64,000 nucleotides of DNA from Motiliproteus sp965230185 (GCA_965230185.1 OZ245995.1:1550001-1614000), one strand, 5' to 3'. Shown: positions 27,408 to 36,339, counted from the stretch's first letter. Notes: generated by a model not told the origin, from the sequence alone. Translations and numbers: made by a program.

Positions 27408-27456
27408 AACCTTTGCTCCTGTTCTGAGTTTGCGTGCAGGTTACAAAGAGCAATGT

Positions 27457-27471
27457 ATAATTTGAAATTAT
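27457..27471. promoter_or_regulatory. 15-bp palindrome in the VOC/LysR intergenic region
   Basis: ATAATTTGAAATTAT is a perfect 7-1-7 palindrome between the divergent VOC and LysR genes, with the A/T-rich, dyad-symmetric form usual for LysR binding sites. It lies about 31 bp upstream of the LysR start. Confidence 0.5.
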
Positions 27472-27501
27472 TATTAGATATGATTATGAGTATTTTTTGT
27501 A

Positions 27502-28371
27502 ATGATAAATCCGGTCTGTCTACGCAGCTTCTGTACGCTTGTTGAAGTGGCGCACTTTACCCGTACGGCGGAACGTCTGAATATGACCCAGTCCGGTGTC
27601 AGCCAGCACGTTCGGAAACTGGAGGATCAGCTGGGAAGGCCTCTGCTGGTCAGGCATGGCAAGCGGTTCACGCTCACCGATGCCGGAGAGCGTCTGTATC
27701 AGGAAGGGCGGGAAATACTCAGCGCTCTGCAGGAGCTTGAACAACGGGCAGGAGCTGATCCTGCCTATGAAGGCGTGGTCAGGCTGATGTCCCCGGGCAG
27801 TGTGGGGCTGAAACTGTATCCGCAACTGCTGGAACTGCAGAAGTTGCATTCGGAGCTGGTGATCGATTATCGCTTTGCCCCCAATGACCAGGTCGAACAG
27901 TCAATCGCAGAATTTGCTGTCGATGCCGGCTTTATGACGCGTCCGTCTACTCTGGATGAGGTGAGCTGCCGGCCGGTTGCCAGGGAAACGCTGCTGCTGG
28001 TGACACCGGCGGCTGTATCCGACCCTGACTGGGCGCAGCTGGTGGAGCTGGGATTTATTGATCATCCCGACGGTGCCCATCATGCAGGCCTGCTGCTGGG
28101 GGCCAACTTCCCCGAGTATCAGCACTGCAGCCAATTCGCAAAGAAGGGATTTTCCAATCAGATCGCTCTGATTCTCGAGCCGGTCAGTCGGGGGCTTGGG
28201 TTTACGGTATTGCCGGCCCATGCGGTGGCGGCATTCGGGAAAGCGGAGCGGGTCAGAATACATCGGCTGCCTGAACCGGTCAGCGAGACGCTGTATCTTT
28301 GCTTTCGCCGCCATAAATCGATTCCGAACCGAGTGAATACGGTTATTTCAGAAGCCAGAAAGTGGTTGTAA
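27502..28371 (+). CDS. LysR-family transcriptional regulator
   Basis: 289-aa regulator with the N-terminal winged helix (LRSFCTLVEVAHFTRTAERL, MTQSGVSQHVRKLEDQLG) followed by a LysR substrate-binding domain. The upstream palindrome and divergent VOC gene suggest it controls that gene and itself. No ligand can be inferred. Confidence 0.93.
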   Translation: MINPVCLRSFCTLVEVAHFTRTAERLNMTQSGVSQHVRKLEDQLGRPLLVRHGKRFTLTDAGERLYQEGREILSALQELEQRAGADPAYEGVVRLMSPGSVGLKLYPQLLELQKLHSELVIDYRFAPNDQVEQSIAEFAVDAGFMTRPSTLDEVSCRPVARETLLLVTPAAVSDPDWAQLVELGFIDHPDGAHHAGLLLGANFPEYQHCSQFAKKGFSNQIALILEPVSRGLGFTVLPAHAVAAFGKAERVRIHRLPEPVSETLYLCFRRHKSIPNRVNTVISEARKWL

Positions 28372-28498
28372 CGGCTGGCAGGACTAAATTTAACTAAGCG
28401 CTGCAGTCGGACCTGGTTCATGCAGCGATTCCGAGTCGTTGCACAAAACAGGGCGAAAATCTGATTTCGCACGGGTTACAGCAAACAAGGAGCAGGAT

Positions 28499-28816
28499 AT
28501 GCCTCAGTATATAATCAGTTACCTGGGTGGCGGTCAGCCATCCAGCCCGGAAGAAGGCAGACAGCATTTCGCCCGCTACCAGGCGTGGTTGTCGTCTCTG
28601 GGCGAGTCTGCCGTCAGTCCCGCCAATCCGTTTAAGAATACTCACCTGATCAACCCTGACGGTACCGTCACCGCCGGCAGCCAGACCACAATGTCCGGCT
28701 ACACCATCATCGAGGCTGAATCGATGGAGGCGGCCCTGACGATCGCCAGAGCCTGTCCGTTTATTGATATTGGCGGGTCACTTGAGGTGTCTGAGCTGGT
28801 TCCGATGCCGGGATGA
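28499..28816 (+). CDS. YCII-domain protein
   Basis: 105-aa protein of the YCII-related (dimeric alpha-beta barrel) family, with MPQYIISYLGGGQPSSPEEG at the start and SMEAALTIARACPFI at the end. ACAAGGAGCAGGAT is a good Shine-Dalgarno for the ATG at 28499; the longer frame from 28439 is unlikely. Family members are mostly of unknown function; some have dehalogenase- or sigma-factor-associated roles. Confidence 0.85.
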   Translation: MPQYIISYLGGGQPSSPEEGRQHFARYQAWLSSLGESAVSPANPFKNTHLINPDGTVTAGSQTTMSGYTIIEAESMEAALTIARACPFIDIGGSLEVSELVPMPG

Positions 28817-28919
28817 AACAGGCAGGGTCGTCCCATTCCGCCGGATCGCAGCAAGCGTTGTTGCCATATTTTGTTTTCTCGTTCTGAGCCGTGGATATTA
28901 AAGCGAACACCAAAAAATC

Positions 28920-29366
28920 ATGAGCAATTTTCACTACCTTGTCAGAGGGCTTTGCCTGAAGGACGGTTCTGTTCTGCTGGTCAGGGAAGTCGGCTCCGAC
29001 TACAGCTTTCTGCCGGGCGGTCATATCGAATTCGGAGAACAGGCTGAGAACGCGCTGATTCGTGAAATCAGGGAAGAGGCCGGGCTTGAGGCGATTCCCG
29101 GTACTTTTATCGGTGCGGTTGAGCATATGTGGCCGGATACGAGCAGAGATAATCACGAGATCAATCTGGTTTTCGAAATGGCGCTGGAAGGCTGTTGTGA
29201 TAGTCAGCCGGTTTTGTCGCTGGAACCACATCTGGAATTTCTGTGGGTGTCGGTTGCCGAGCTGAAACGCTATAACCTGCAGCCACAGCCGCTGGTCCGG
29301 TTGATTGAGGAATCGGTGCCAGCGCAGAGCTTCTGGGCCACTACGATGTCACTGCCTTCTGCTTAG
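28920..29366 (+). CDS. NUDIX hydrolase
   Basis: 148-aa NUDIX-superfamily hydrolase that cleaves nucleoside-diphosphate-linked compounds. The Nudix box is intact: GHIEFGEQAENALIREIREE with AGLE following (consensus GX5EX7REUXEEXGU). The remainder has the expected beta-strand layout. Substrate unknown. Confidence 0.92.
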   Translation: MSNFHYLVRGLCLKDGSVLLVREVGSDYSFLPGGHIEFGEQAENALIREIREEAGLEAIPGTFIGAVEHMWPDTSRDNHEINLVFEMALEGCCDSQPVLSLEPHLEFLWVSVAELKRYNLQPQPLVRLIEESVPAQSFWATTMSLPSA

Positions 29367-29428
29367 CAGACCGGGGCCGGGCGGTCACACCTGTCACCAT
29401 AATCCGCGTGACGGTAGTTCAGAAAACA

Positions 29429-30064
29429 CTACCAGTGCCGGTAGCCGCAGGTATCGATATGGAACCTCAGGCCGGCATAGAGCCCCAGTCCCATACTGTG
29501 CTCGCGGCCCAGCCGGCGATGGAGTCGTTGTAGTTTATGGTGAAGATCTTCCCGCACTATCGGCCGGATCGGCACCAGGTCCAGGGCGCAGAAAATCAGA
29601 TGTTTGCTACCCGGGGCGCCACCGGCCGTGGCGTTGTAGGCGGCGCTGCGTCCTCCGGAGACCGGAATCAGATTGCCGACGACCGGTATCACCTCCGTTT
29701 CGATCAGCCGCAGGGTGCGAACCATGTTGTCCCAGTGTTGCCGTCCGGGCAGGCTGAACAGAGCATTGCCGTTGGGTTGCCAGTCGCTCCCCTGCAACAG
29801 GACCAGGTAGAGGGGGAGATCGCCCCGTATCCCGGCTGCCAGAAAGTAGCGATGAATTCTCAGCACCCGACCGGTGGCCCCGTTGATCAGCAGCCAGCGA
29901 CGAAAGGCATCTCTGGTGGGTACCGGATAACCGTTGACCTCGACGATCAACTCCTCCGGTACAACGTTGAATCCGGATGGCTCTGTAGCAGACGCTCTGG
30001 TGACAGCGGAACTGCCAGACAACAGCAGCGCTGACAGCAGTACGTACTTCACCAGTGGTTCCAT
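29429..30064 (-). CDS. Exported M15-like peptidase (VanY/Peptidase_M15-type)
   Basis: 211-aa protein with an N-terminal signal peptide (about residues 1-27, hydrophobic LLSALLLSG), a basic, beta-rich middle and a C-terminal domain matching the small M15 D,D-carboxypeptidase fold. The pattern is SGGRSAAYNATAGGAPGSKH (arginine and substrate loop), then HLIFCALDLVP giving the zinc ligands His and Asp in S-x-H-x6-D, and FHIDTCGYRHW giving the third His near the C-terminus. A peptidoglycan- or wall-related hydrolase is likely. The region between signal peptide and M15 core (about 80 residues) is not recognised. Confidence 0.7.
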   Translation of the reverse strand: MEPLVKYVLLSALLLSGSSAVTRASATEPSGFNVVPEELIVEVNGYPVPTRDAFRRWLLINGATGRVLRIHRYFLAAGIRGDLPLYLVLLQGSDWQPNGNALFSLPGRQHWDNMVRTLRLIETEVIPVVGNLIPVSGGRSAAYNATAGGAPGSKHLIFCALDLVPIRPIVREDLHHKLQRLHRRLGREHSMGLGLYAGLRFHIDTCGYRHW

Positions 30065-30463
30065 GGCTTTAAGTATATGAGGTGTGGAGGTCAGAGGTAT
30101 GACAGCTAAACTCCTCCGTTGTGCGGCTCGTTCGAGCGGTACTCGATGACTGATTACGCTGCCAGCTGACAGAACGGGTGCACTGTTAAGCGCACGTCAA
30201 TCGGATTATAGACCGGCCGAGAGCAGCTGCTTTCCGGCCAGGGGTGGTACGGCCGTCATCGGAGCGTCTGTCGCGGTCGGAGCCCGTTGCTACACCGGCA
30301 GGTACGACCGTAGCCGCCCCCTCCGATGGCGATGGCTCTGTGGCGCTGTCGGGGGGAAGCCGGGGCTGAGAGGGCCGGATACGAATCTTCTGCCTGACTA
30401 CCGCTTTCATACCTTTCTGTTTGCTGATGCTACGCTGAAAGAATACAACCGGGAGCGGTGACT
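30065..30463. other. Gene-free stretch with a solitary REP-like arm
   Basis: I see no convincing gene. An open frame on the minus strand (30186-30410) lacks a ribosome site. The segment 30271-30294 (TCGCGGTCGG then AGCCCGTTGCTACA) is close to the right arm of the large REP array at 44379-45309. A T-run ends the tract before the next gene. Confidence 0.5.
30271..30294. repeat. Solitary REP-like arm
   Basis: This sequence closely resembles the right arm of the 44379-45309 array units (TCGCGGTCAGAGCCCGCTGC then TACA) with a few changes. No partner arm is found within 60 bp, so it is probably an old or truncated copy. Confidence 0.6.
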
Positions 30464-30835
30464 ATGGGTTTTATCATTATTTTATTCGGGCTGCTGATCC
30501 TGCTGACAGGCACGATTATGGTCCTGAAGCCTGATCCCCTCGTTGAGCTGTTACGCAGATATGCCGATGACGCAGGTCTGCATGCGCTGGCTGTGCTGAT
30601 CAGGCTGATCCTGGGGCTGCTGCTGGTGGTTTATGCCGATCAGTCGAAGTATCCCATCGTCTTTACCCTGCTCGGGTGGCTGTCGCTGATTGCGGCTCTG
30701 GTGCTGGGCGTTATGGGCCGTGGCCGATTCAGCCGCCTGATGGCCTGGTCTCTGGATCTGGTGCCGCGCTGGGGTCGATTCAGCGGACTGCTGGCAGTGC
30801 TGCTGGGTGGCTTTCTGGCATATGCCGTTATCTGA
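30464..30835 (+). CDS. Small inner-membrane protein, 123 aa
   Basis: Not recognised. It has four hydrophobic segments (GFIIILFGLLILLTGTIMVL; a central pair around LHALAVLIRLILGLLLVVY and YPIVFTLLGWLSLIAALVLG; and a C-terminal LLAVLLGGFLAYAV) with basic loops. GGGAGCGG lies before the ATG at 30464; the frame from 30458 starts with GTG and is less likely. Confidence 0.6.
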   Translation: MGFIIILFGLLILLTGTIMVLKPDPLVELLRRYADDAGLHALAVLIRLILGLLLVVYADQSKYPIVFTLLGWLSLIAALVLGVMGRGRFSRLMAWSLDLVPRWGRFSGLLAVLLGGFLAYAVI

Positions 30836-30904
30836 TTCAGGCTTCCGCTGTGTTTGTATGACCCGCGCTGTCAGCCGTGGTGGTCCTGAACCGGCCCAGG
30901 CGGT

Positions 30905-31804
30905 TTAACTCGCGGGGTGACTGAGAAACGACAGCCGGGGAAGCTGCTCGAACAGCCATTGTCCGGCCTTCCCCTCCTGGTAGTGGCTGCTGGTCAGCAG
31001 GTCCACCGGAACCTGGCTGCAGTCTGCACCCCCTTCGATACTGAGAGTCTTCAGTTCACCTCTGCTGATGGCGTCGCAGGCCATGTGCTCCGGTACCCAT
31101 GCCCATCCCAGTTTCCGCTTGGCCAGCTCCAGCAGGCCAAACTGACTTTCTATTTTCCACACCCTGCTGCTGATCTGTTCGTTCGGATAGAGCCGGTCAC
31201 TGCCCCGGGAAGTCAGCACCAGCTGGCGCCAGGGCAGCAGCTGATCGAAGCTCAGCTCCTTTTTCCCCACCAGCGGATGATCGCTGGCGGCAACGGCAAT
31301 CATGGTCATCTCCCCCATGGGGCGAATACGGTAACCTCTGGCGGGAATGAAGGTGGCGATCTGCAGACCGATATCGACCCTGCCGCTGGCGAGCAGTTCG
31401 AGAATATCCATGCGGGCGGGATTCAGAAACTCCAGTTCCAGTTGCGGAAACTGCTGCTCGAAGCTCTGCAGCAGGGTCTCCAGCTCGGGGCCGATCAGCG
31501 ATTCCTCCACCGCAATCGACAGACGACCTTCCTCACCCGCCGCCATGGCATCGGCATGACCCTGCAGGGATGTTGCCTGTTCCAGCAGTGCCCGGGCTTT
31601 GGGTAGCAGCGCGTGTCCCTGTTCCGTCAGGGTCGGTTCACGCCTTGAGCGGTCAAAGAGTCTGACATTCAGGTCCAGCTCCAGATTGGCAACGGCGGTG
31701 CTCACGGCGGACTGGGCCTTCCCCAGTCGCCGCGCTGCCGCGGAAAAGGAACCCTGATCGACGGTGGCGGTAAAGGCCTGCAGCTGGTCCAGATTAAAAC
31801 GCAT
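30905..31804 (-). CDS. LysR-family transcriptional regulator
   Basis: 299-aa LysR regulator with the N-terminal helix-turn-helix (FSAAARRLGKAQSAVSTAVA, NLELDLNVRLFDRS) and a typical co-inducer domain. It is divergent from the PACE transporter gene, so it is the probable regulator of that gene. The intergenic region holds a 7-bp dyad. Confidence 0.93.
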   Translation of the reverse strand: MRFNLDQLQAFTATVDQGSFSAAARRLGKAQSAVSTAVANLELDLNVRLFDRSRREPTLTEQGHALLPKARALLEQATSLQGHADAMAAGEEGRLSIAVEESLIGPELETLLQSFEQQFPQLELEFLNPARMDILELLASGRVDIGLQIATFIPARGYRIRPMGEMTMIAVAASDHPLVGKKELSFDQLLPWRQLVLTSRGSDRLYPNEQISSRVWKIESQFGLLELAKRKLGWAWVPEHMACDAISRGELKTLSIEGGADCSQVPVDLLTSSHYQEGKAGQWLFEQLPRLSFLSHPAS

Positions 31805-31820
31805 CCTTATCTATCTCTTT

Positions 31821-31852
31821 ATCAGATGGAAGCTAACTTTGATCTATCTGAT
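31821..31852. promoter_or_regulatory. Dyad in the LysR/PACE intergenic region
   Basis: ATCAGAT (31821-31827) and ATCTGAT (31846-31852) are exact inverted complements separated by 18 bp, in an A/T-rich stretch between the divergent genes. This spacing is larger than the usual T-N11-A box, but it could be the activator site of the LysR protein. Confidence 0.35.
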
Positions 31853-31928
31853 TATAAGGCAGAATAGGCGCTGTTTCCGAATGATCTCAGGTTGTCGGGC
31901 CAGCCAGCTTGTATAGAAGGAGAGAGCC

Positions 31929-32357
31929 GTGCGTACTGTCGCTGACCGTATTCGTCATATGTTGCTATTTGAAGGAATTGCCATCGTAATTGTTACCCCG
32001 GTGGCGATGTGGATTACCGGTGATTCGCTGGGTCGGATCGGTTCACTGGCGATTATCATGAGTCTGCTGGCGATGGCCTGGAATTATCTCTTCAACCTGG
32101 GATTTGACTACTGGCTGCTCAGAACCCGAGCCACTACCGAACGTTCCTGGTTACTGAGAATGGCCCATGCGCTGCTGTTTGAACTGGGACTGGTTCTGGC
32201 CGGGGTGCCGCTGGTCGCCTGGTGGCTGAGTATGACGCTGTGGCAGGCGCTGCTGATGGATCTGGGCTTTATTCTGTTTTTCCTGGTCTATGCCTTCGTT
32301 TATAACTGGCTTTACGACCATCTGTTTCCGGTACCGGTCAGGGCTTCAGCGAGCTGA
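31929..32357 (+). CDS. PACE-family efflux transporter (BTP domain)
   Basis: 142-aa membrane protein with four transmembrane segments and paired BTP-type repeats, the layout of PACE chlorhexidine/biocide efflux pumps. Key sequences are LLFEGIAIVIVTPVAMW, FNLGFDYWLLRTRA and HALLFELGLVLAGVPLVAWW. It starts with GTG at 31929 (after AAGGAGAGAGCC). It is divergent from a LysR gene, as is typical of PACE genes. Confidence 0.92.
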   Translation: MRTVADRIRHMLLFEGIAIVIVTPVAMWITGDSLGRIGSLAIIMSLLAMAWNYLFNLGFDYWLLRTRATTERSWLLRMAHALLFELGLVLAGVPLVAWWLSMTLWQALLMDLGFILFFLVYAFVYNWLYDHLFPVPVRASAS

Positions 32358-32396
32358 CAGCCATGGGGAATGGGGAGGAATACTGGCGGAGTGATC

Positions 32397-32431
32397 CGGG
32401 CCCGTCTGCGGAAATGACAGTTACGGGCCCG
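32397..32431. terminator. Hairpin between convergent genes
   Basis: CGGGCCCGT (32397-32405) and ACGGGCCCG (32423-32431) form a 9-bp stem with a 17-nt loop between the PACE gene and the convergent YebC gene. No T-run follows, so termination would be weak or factor-dependent. Confidence 0.4.
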
Positions 32432-32475
32432 AACATCGGCTGATCCGAATTGCGCGGACAGGCAGCCAGGGTCAG

Positions 32476-33192
32476 TTACAGTTCGGCATTGTGGTAGACG
32501 TTCTGGACATCGTCCAGGTCGTTAAGCATGTCGAGAAACTTGTCGAACATGGCAACATCGTCACCGCTGACCGGGGCGGTGTTCTGGGGCAGAAACTGGA
32601 TTTCGTCCACCTCGAAATCGATCTCACCGAAGGCATCGATCAGCGCTGTTTTCGCTTTGGCATAGTCGGTGTTGGGGGCGAACACGGTGATCCTGCCATC
32701 TTCATTTTCAATGTCGGTGACATCGACATCGGCCATCATCAGGGCCTCCAGAGCCGCCTCTTCGTCATCACCCTTAAAGGCCAGAATAGCGCTGTGATCG
32801 AACATATGGCTGACGCTGCCCTGGGTGCCGATTTTGCACTTAGTCTTGGTGAAACAGTTGCGGACATCGCCGAAGGTGCGATTGGGGTTGTCGGTCAGGC
32901 AATCGACGATCACCATACAGCCGCCGGGACCAAAGCCTTCATAACGGGCCGGTGAAAAGTCTTCGCCACCACCGCCTCTGGCTTTCTCGATGGCCTTTTC
33001 AATCACGTGGCTGGGAACCTGATCTTTCTTGGCGCGATCAATCAGGCCGCGCAGCGCCAGATTGCCGTCGGGCTCGACGCCTCCGGACTTGGCGCACACA
33101 TAGATCTCGCGGCCGTATTTACTATAGACTTTGGCTTTGGCATCCGAGGTTTTGGCCATTGATTCTTTGCGGTTCTGGTAGGCTCTGCCCAT
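32476..33192 (-). CDS. YebC/PmpR-family protein, YeeN-type paralogue
   Basis: 238-aa protein of the YebC/PmpR family of DNA-binding or translation-associated factors. The N-terminus (MGRAYQNRKESMAKTSDAKA, then VYSKYGREIYVCAKSGG) is closer to E. coli YeeN than to the canonical MAGHSKW-type YebC. The core EKAIEKARGGGGEDFSPARY, YEGFGPGGCMV and FTKTKCKIGTQGSVSHMFD are present. It is a free-standing gene. Confidence 0.92.
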   Translation of the reverse strand: MGRAYQNRKESMAKTSDAKAKVYSKYGREIYVCAKSGGVEPDGNLALRGLIDRAKKDQVPSHVIEKAIEKARGGGGEDFSPARYEGFGPGGCMVIVDCLTDNPNRTFGDVRNCFTKTKCKIGTQGSVSHMFDHSAILAFKGDDEEAALEALMMADVDVTDIENEDGRITVFAPNTDYAKAKTALIDAFGEIDFEVDEIQFLPQNTAPVSGDDVAMFDKFLDMLNDLDDVQNVYHNAEL

Positions 33193-33345
33193 TACGCTGT
33201 CCCATCAATAAGTGATAAAGGCGCAGATATTACAGTGAACAATCTGCATAGGGAAATATCGCTGCCGTTGTCACCGTTGCTACGGCGGTCTTCCACCCCG
33301 GTTATTCCCGGGCTCCGATGATCGGCGCGTTAGAGGCCTGTATCC

Positions 33346-33846
33346 ATGGATCAAGAGAAGCAAGAGACGGCAAGGAACACCGAAGCGGATACCCGGGGAG
33401 CCGGAGTACGGATTCCGCCACCGCTGATTTTTCTGATTCTTCTGCTCGCCGGCTATGGTGCGGAGCAGCTCTGGCCACTGGCGGCAACCTCATGGCCCGG
33501 TTCCGGCTACCCGGGGGCGGGGCTGATTGCGACCGGGCTGATGATTGTTCTGCTGGCCGCTCGTTCCTTTAAACAGGCCGAAACCAGTATCGAACCCTGG
33601 AAACCCACCCATCGCATCATCACGACCGGGATTTATCGCTGGTCCCGTAATCCCATCTACCTGGGCTTCTGTCTGGTAGTTATGGGAGTCGGGTTACTGA
33701 TGAACAGCCTGTGGATGCTGATCAGTTTTGTCCCGTCGGCCGTGCTGGTCTATTACGTTGCCATCCGTAGAGAGGAGATCTACCTGGAGAAGAAGTTCGG
33801 CGCCGAATACCAGGTCTATAAGAGCCGGGTGAGGCGCTGGTTATAG
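33346..33846 (+). CDS. ICMT/PEMT-like membrane methyltransferase family protein
   Basis: 166-aa integral membrane protein of the isoprenylcysteine carboxyl methyltransferase-like (PEMT) family. It has a hydrophilic N-terminal leader of about 25 residues, then four to five hydrophobic segments and the hallmarks GIYRWSRNPIYLGFCLV and RREEIYLEKKFGAEYQVYKS. Function in bacteria is usually unknown. Confidence 0.88.
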   Translation: MDQEKQETARNTEADTRGAGVRIPPPLIFLILLLAGYGAEQLWPLAATSWPGSGYPGAGLIATGLMIVLLAARSFKQAETSIEPWKPTHRIITTGIYRWSRNPIYLGFCLVVMGVGLLMNSLWMLISFVPSAVLVYYVAIRREEIYLEKKFGAEYQVYKSRVRRWL

Positions 33847-33859
33847 TCTCCGGATTCGG

Positions 33860-33884
33860 CAGGCCGGCGATGATTCGCGGCCTG
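33860..33884. terminator. Hairpin between convergent genes
   Basis: CAGGCCG (33860-33866) and CGGCCTG (33878-33884) form a 7-bp stem between the ICMT-like gene and the convergent membrane-protein gene. The stem can be read from both sides. Confidence 0.35.
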
Positions 33885-33904
33885 TGATTCCGCAGCAGGA
33901 CGGG

Positions 33905-34330
33905 CTAGAGCAGCGGGCTGATAAAAGCCACCGGTATCAGAACCAGATACGGAAAAGCCACTGTTGGTCTGAGCGCGCTGGAAAGATAGTCCGCGATCAG
34001 TGCTGCCGTACCTGGACGTGACGCTTCCCAGTCACTGTAAAAACGCAGCGCCACCTGCGGATCCGGATCGGACCAGGCATGCTCGATCGCCAGCAGACGC
34101 TGTTCGGTCCGGCTCTGGAAGGTCTTCCAGATCGCTTCCTGCAGCCACAGCACCAGTAACAGCAGGCTGATGGTCGTGGCATTGAGACCGCTGATGATGC
34201 CAGCCAGACACAGGATAACGGCCACCAGTTTGATCGCCAGCGCCAGTGCCTCGGAACGTTCGCAGCTGTTTTGCAGGCTTGTCCATTCCTGTTGCAGTGC
34301 TTTGCAGGTTTCAGGTTCCATTTTCATCAT
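33905..34330 (-). CDS. Hypothetical membrane protein, 141 aa
   Basis: Not recognised. Two hydrophobic segments in the middle (LAIKLVAVILCLAGIISGL and TISLLLLVLWLQEAI) are preceded by a cytoplasmic helical N-terminus and followed by a soluble stretch with WSDPDPQVALRFYSDWEAS and a hydrophobic C-terminal helix (YLVLIPVAFISPLL). AGAGGGACGG before the ATG at 34330 supports this start over 34363. Confidence 0.55.
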   Translation of the reverse strand: MMKMEPETCKALQQEWTSLQNSCERSEALALAIKLVAVILCLAGIISGLNATTISLLLLVLWLQEAIWKTFQSRTEQRLLAIEHAWSDPDPQVALRFYSDWEASRPGTAALIADYLSSALRPTVAFPYLVLIPVAFISPLL

Positions 34331-34513
34331 CCGTCCCTCTGTTGAATGGAAGGATTCTGCCATAGTTTCCGGGCCTGCCTCAGAATTAATTCACTGGAAT
34401 GGGCCGGCTTGCTCTGGTCTGCGAACGACGTCCCTGATCAGATCGGGAGCTGTGCGACCGGGAGCTGTAACAAGGCACCGGTGAAGTGATCCGGGTATTC
34501 GGCTGAACCGGGA

Positions 34514-35173
34514 TCAGTCCCCGGTGCGAAACTGCTCCAGCTGCGCCTTAGTAAAATTCTGCAGGTACTGCATCAGTTCCGATGAGGCTTCCAGGGCGGC
34601 GGTCTCGTCCTGACTGACCAGCGCCTGCATCTGGCGGATATAGAGTTTTGTGCAGTAGTCCTGATCTTCATCGGTGGCGTAGTAGCACCAGAAGCGCCGG
34701 GACAGCCCCTGGGTGGTCTTGATGGAGGAGAGGATAAACTCGTTTTTAGAGGATTGGGCGAGGATGTGGTGCATCCGGCGCAGCAGTGCCATAAAGCCTT
34801 TGCGGTCGTGGATGTCCAGCGCCTGCAGTCCGTCGATGATCAGCCGGATCTGTTCCTTATCCTCATCGACAATGCGCTCCACTGCCTTTTCGATGCAGAG
34901 CCGTTCGATCAGCGCCCGGGGCTCCAGCAGTTTGAGCATGGTCATCGGGTTCAGCTCGGGAATGACCACCCCGGCTCTGGACAGCCGCACCAGATTCTCG
35001 TTGGCCAGCTTCATCAGCGCTTCGCGCACCGGGGTGCGGCCGAGGCCGAGGAATTCGCTGACTTCGGTTTCGGTCATCACGGTGCCGGGTTCGATCCGGC
35101 AGTCGACGATCGCCGCTTCCAGCTGTTCGGCGGCGATCTCGGCTTTGGTCTTCTTCTCTAGGGAATTTGGCAT
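34514..35173 (-). CDS. GntR-family (FCD) transcriptional regulator
   Basis: 219-aa regulator with a GntR winged helix (MTETEVSEFLGLGRTPVREA, LMKLANENLVRLSRAGVVIP) and an FCD-type effector domain. It is the last gene of the minus-strand operon that starts at 40450. The start at 35173 overlaps the end of the enolase-superfamily gene by about 16 bp; an upstream start at 35191 is possible. It probably represses this operon, with the palindrome at 40462-40480 as a candidate operator. Confidence 0.9.
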   Translation of the reverse strand: MPNSLEKKTKAEIAAEQLEAAIVDCRIEPGTVMTETEVSEFLGLGRTPVREALMKLANENLVRLSRAGVVIPELNPMTMLKLLEPRALIERLCIEKAVERIVDEDKEQIRLIIDGLQALDIHDRKGFMALLRRMHHILAQSSKNEFILSSIKTTQGLSRRFWCYYATDEDQDYCTKLYIRQMQALVSQDETAALEASSELMQYLQNFTKAQLEQFRTGD

Positions 35174-36309
35174 TCGCGGATTATATCCCAATTCAGCTCC
35201 AGACCGAGCCCGTAGCAGGGATTTTCCGACGAATTTAGCAGTGAAATCATACCCTTTTCATCGATACGCAGGGGATTGCGGATCAGCTGCCGGCGCAGCA
35301 GCGACGGGCTGGTGGAGTACTCCAGCGGCTCGAGTTGCTGCCGGGCGCAGAGAAAGTGGGCATTCACGGCAAGGGTGATATCGGTGTTGTAGGCGTGAGG
35401 GATAATACGCTTGCCTGCGGGAGCCAGCAGCTGCTGCAGCCGCATCACTTCGCTGACACCGCCGAACATGGTGATGTCCGGCTGGGCGATATCGAAGGCA
35501 TCGGCATCCAGGTAGGGACGGAACTCCTTACAGGTGGTAAAGCCCAGATCGCCGACACCCACCGGAATATCGGTCAGTGCTCGCAGCTGACAATGATCCT
35601 CAAGGTTATCGGGATCGAAGGGGGCCTCGATCCATTTGAAGTTCAGGGCTTCCAGGCAGTCGATAAAAGGCTGCAGCTGCGGTAGCCGGGTGAACTCCAT
35701 CGCCACATCCAGCATCAGCTCGACCTCGTCGCCCAGGTGATTTCTCAGATGTTGCAGGTTGTGAACGGTCTTTTCCCGGTCGCTCCACCAGGGTTCGACA
35801 CAGACCTTGATACGTCGAAAACCCTGTTCCAGATAAGCGCCGATCTGCCGTTCGAACGCTTCCGGTTCCTCATCCATCGGGTAGATGGTGGCGTAGGCCG
35901 GCAATTGCCGGTGCTGCATACCGCCGAAATACTCATGGAGCGGGCGCTGCTCTGTGCGGGCAAACAGGTCCCAGAGGGCGATATCCAGAGCGCTGATGGC
36001 ATGGATGGCGACGCCATGGCGACCGTGCCAGCCGGTGCGGTCGTACATCTTCTGCCACAACCGGCGCGGATCGTCGAGGGTTTCGCCCTCCAGCACGCCC
36101 GCCAGACCACAGGACAGATGATTATAGGGCGGCGATTCGATCAGGGCGCGGACCACCTGCGGTGGCGAATCACTCTCGCCGATACCGTAGAGGCCGTTGT
36201 CGCCGTGGACCACCACCAGCACGTTCTGATAGCTGCCTTCGAAGCGGACGAAATCCGCTTGCGGGTCCTGCAGGCAGAACACCTCGACTTTTTCGATTTT
36301 TACACTCAT
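35158..36309 (-). CDS. Enolase-superfamily enzyme 1 (mandelate racemase-like)
   Basis: 383-aa member of the mandelate-racemase branch of the enolase superfamily. Expected active-site positions are visible: Lys168 (RIKVCV), metal ligands Asp201 (LMLDVA), Glu228 (WIEAPF) and, unusually, Asp254 (VGVGDLG) where Glu is common, plus the general-base pair Asp278 and His305 (IIPHAYN). The first lysine of the usual KxK pair is Arg here. It could be an epimerase or dehydratase of an acid; the exact substrate is unknown. It lies 30 bp after enolase 2. Confidence 0.88.
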   Translation of the reverse strand: MSVKIEKVEVFCLQDPQADFVRFEGSYQNVLVVVHGDNGLYGIGESDSPPQVVRALIESPPYNHLSCGLAGVLEGETLDDPRRLWQKMYDRTGWHGRHGVAIHAISALDIALWDLFARTEQRPLHEYFGGMQHRQLPAYATIYPMDEEPEAFERQIGAYLEQGFRRIKVCVEPWWSDREKTVHNLQHLRNHLGDEVELMLDVAMEFTRLPQLQPFIDCLEALNFKWIEAPFDPDNLEDHCQLRALTDIPVGVGDLGFTTCKEFRPYLDADAFDIAQPDITMFGGVSEVMRLQQLLAPAGKRIIPHAYNTDITLAVNAHFLCARQQLEPLEYSTSPSLLRRQLIRNPLRIDEKGMISLLNSSENPCYGLGLELNWDIIRECQIP

Positions 36310-36339
36310 CGCTTAATACTCAGGCCCGAGACAACCGGT

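Noticed and set aside
30186..30410. 74-codon minus-strand ORF
   Set aside because: No ribosome site; part of it is the REP-like arm.
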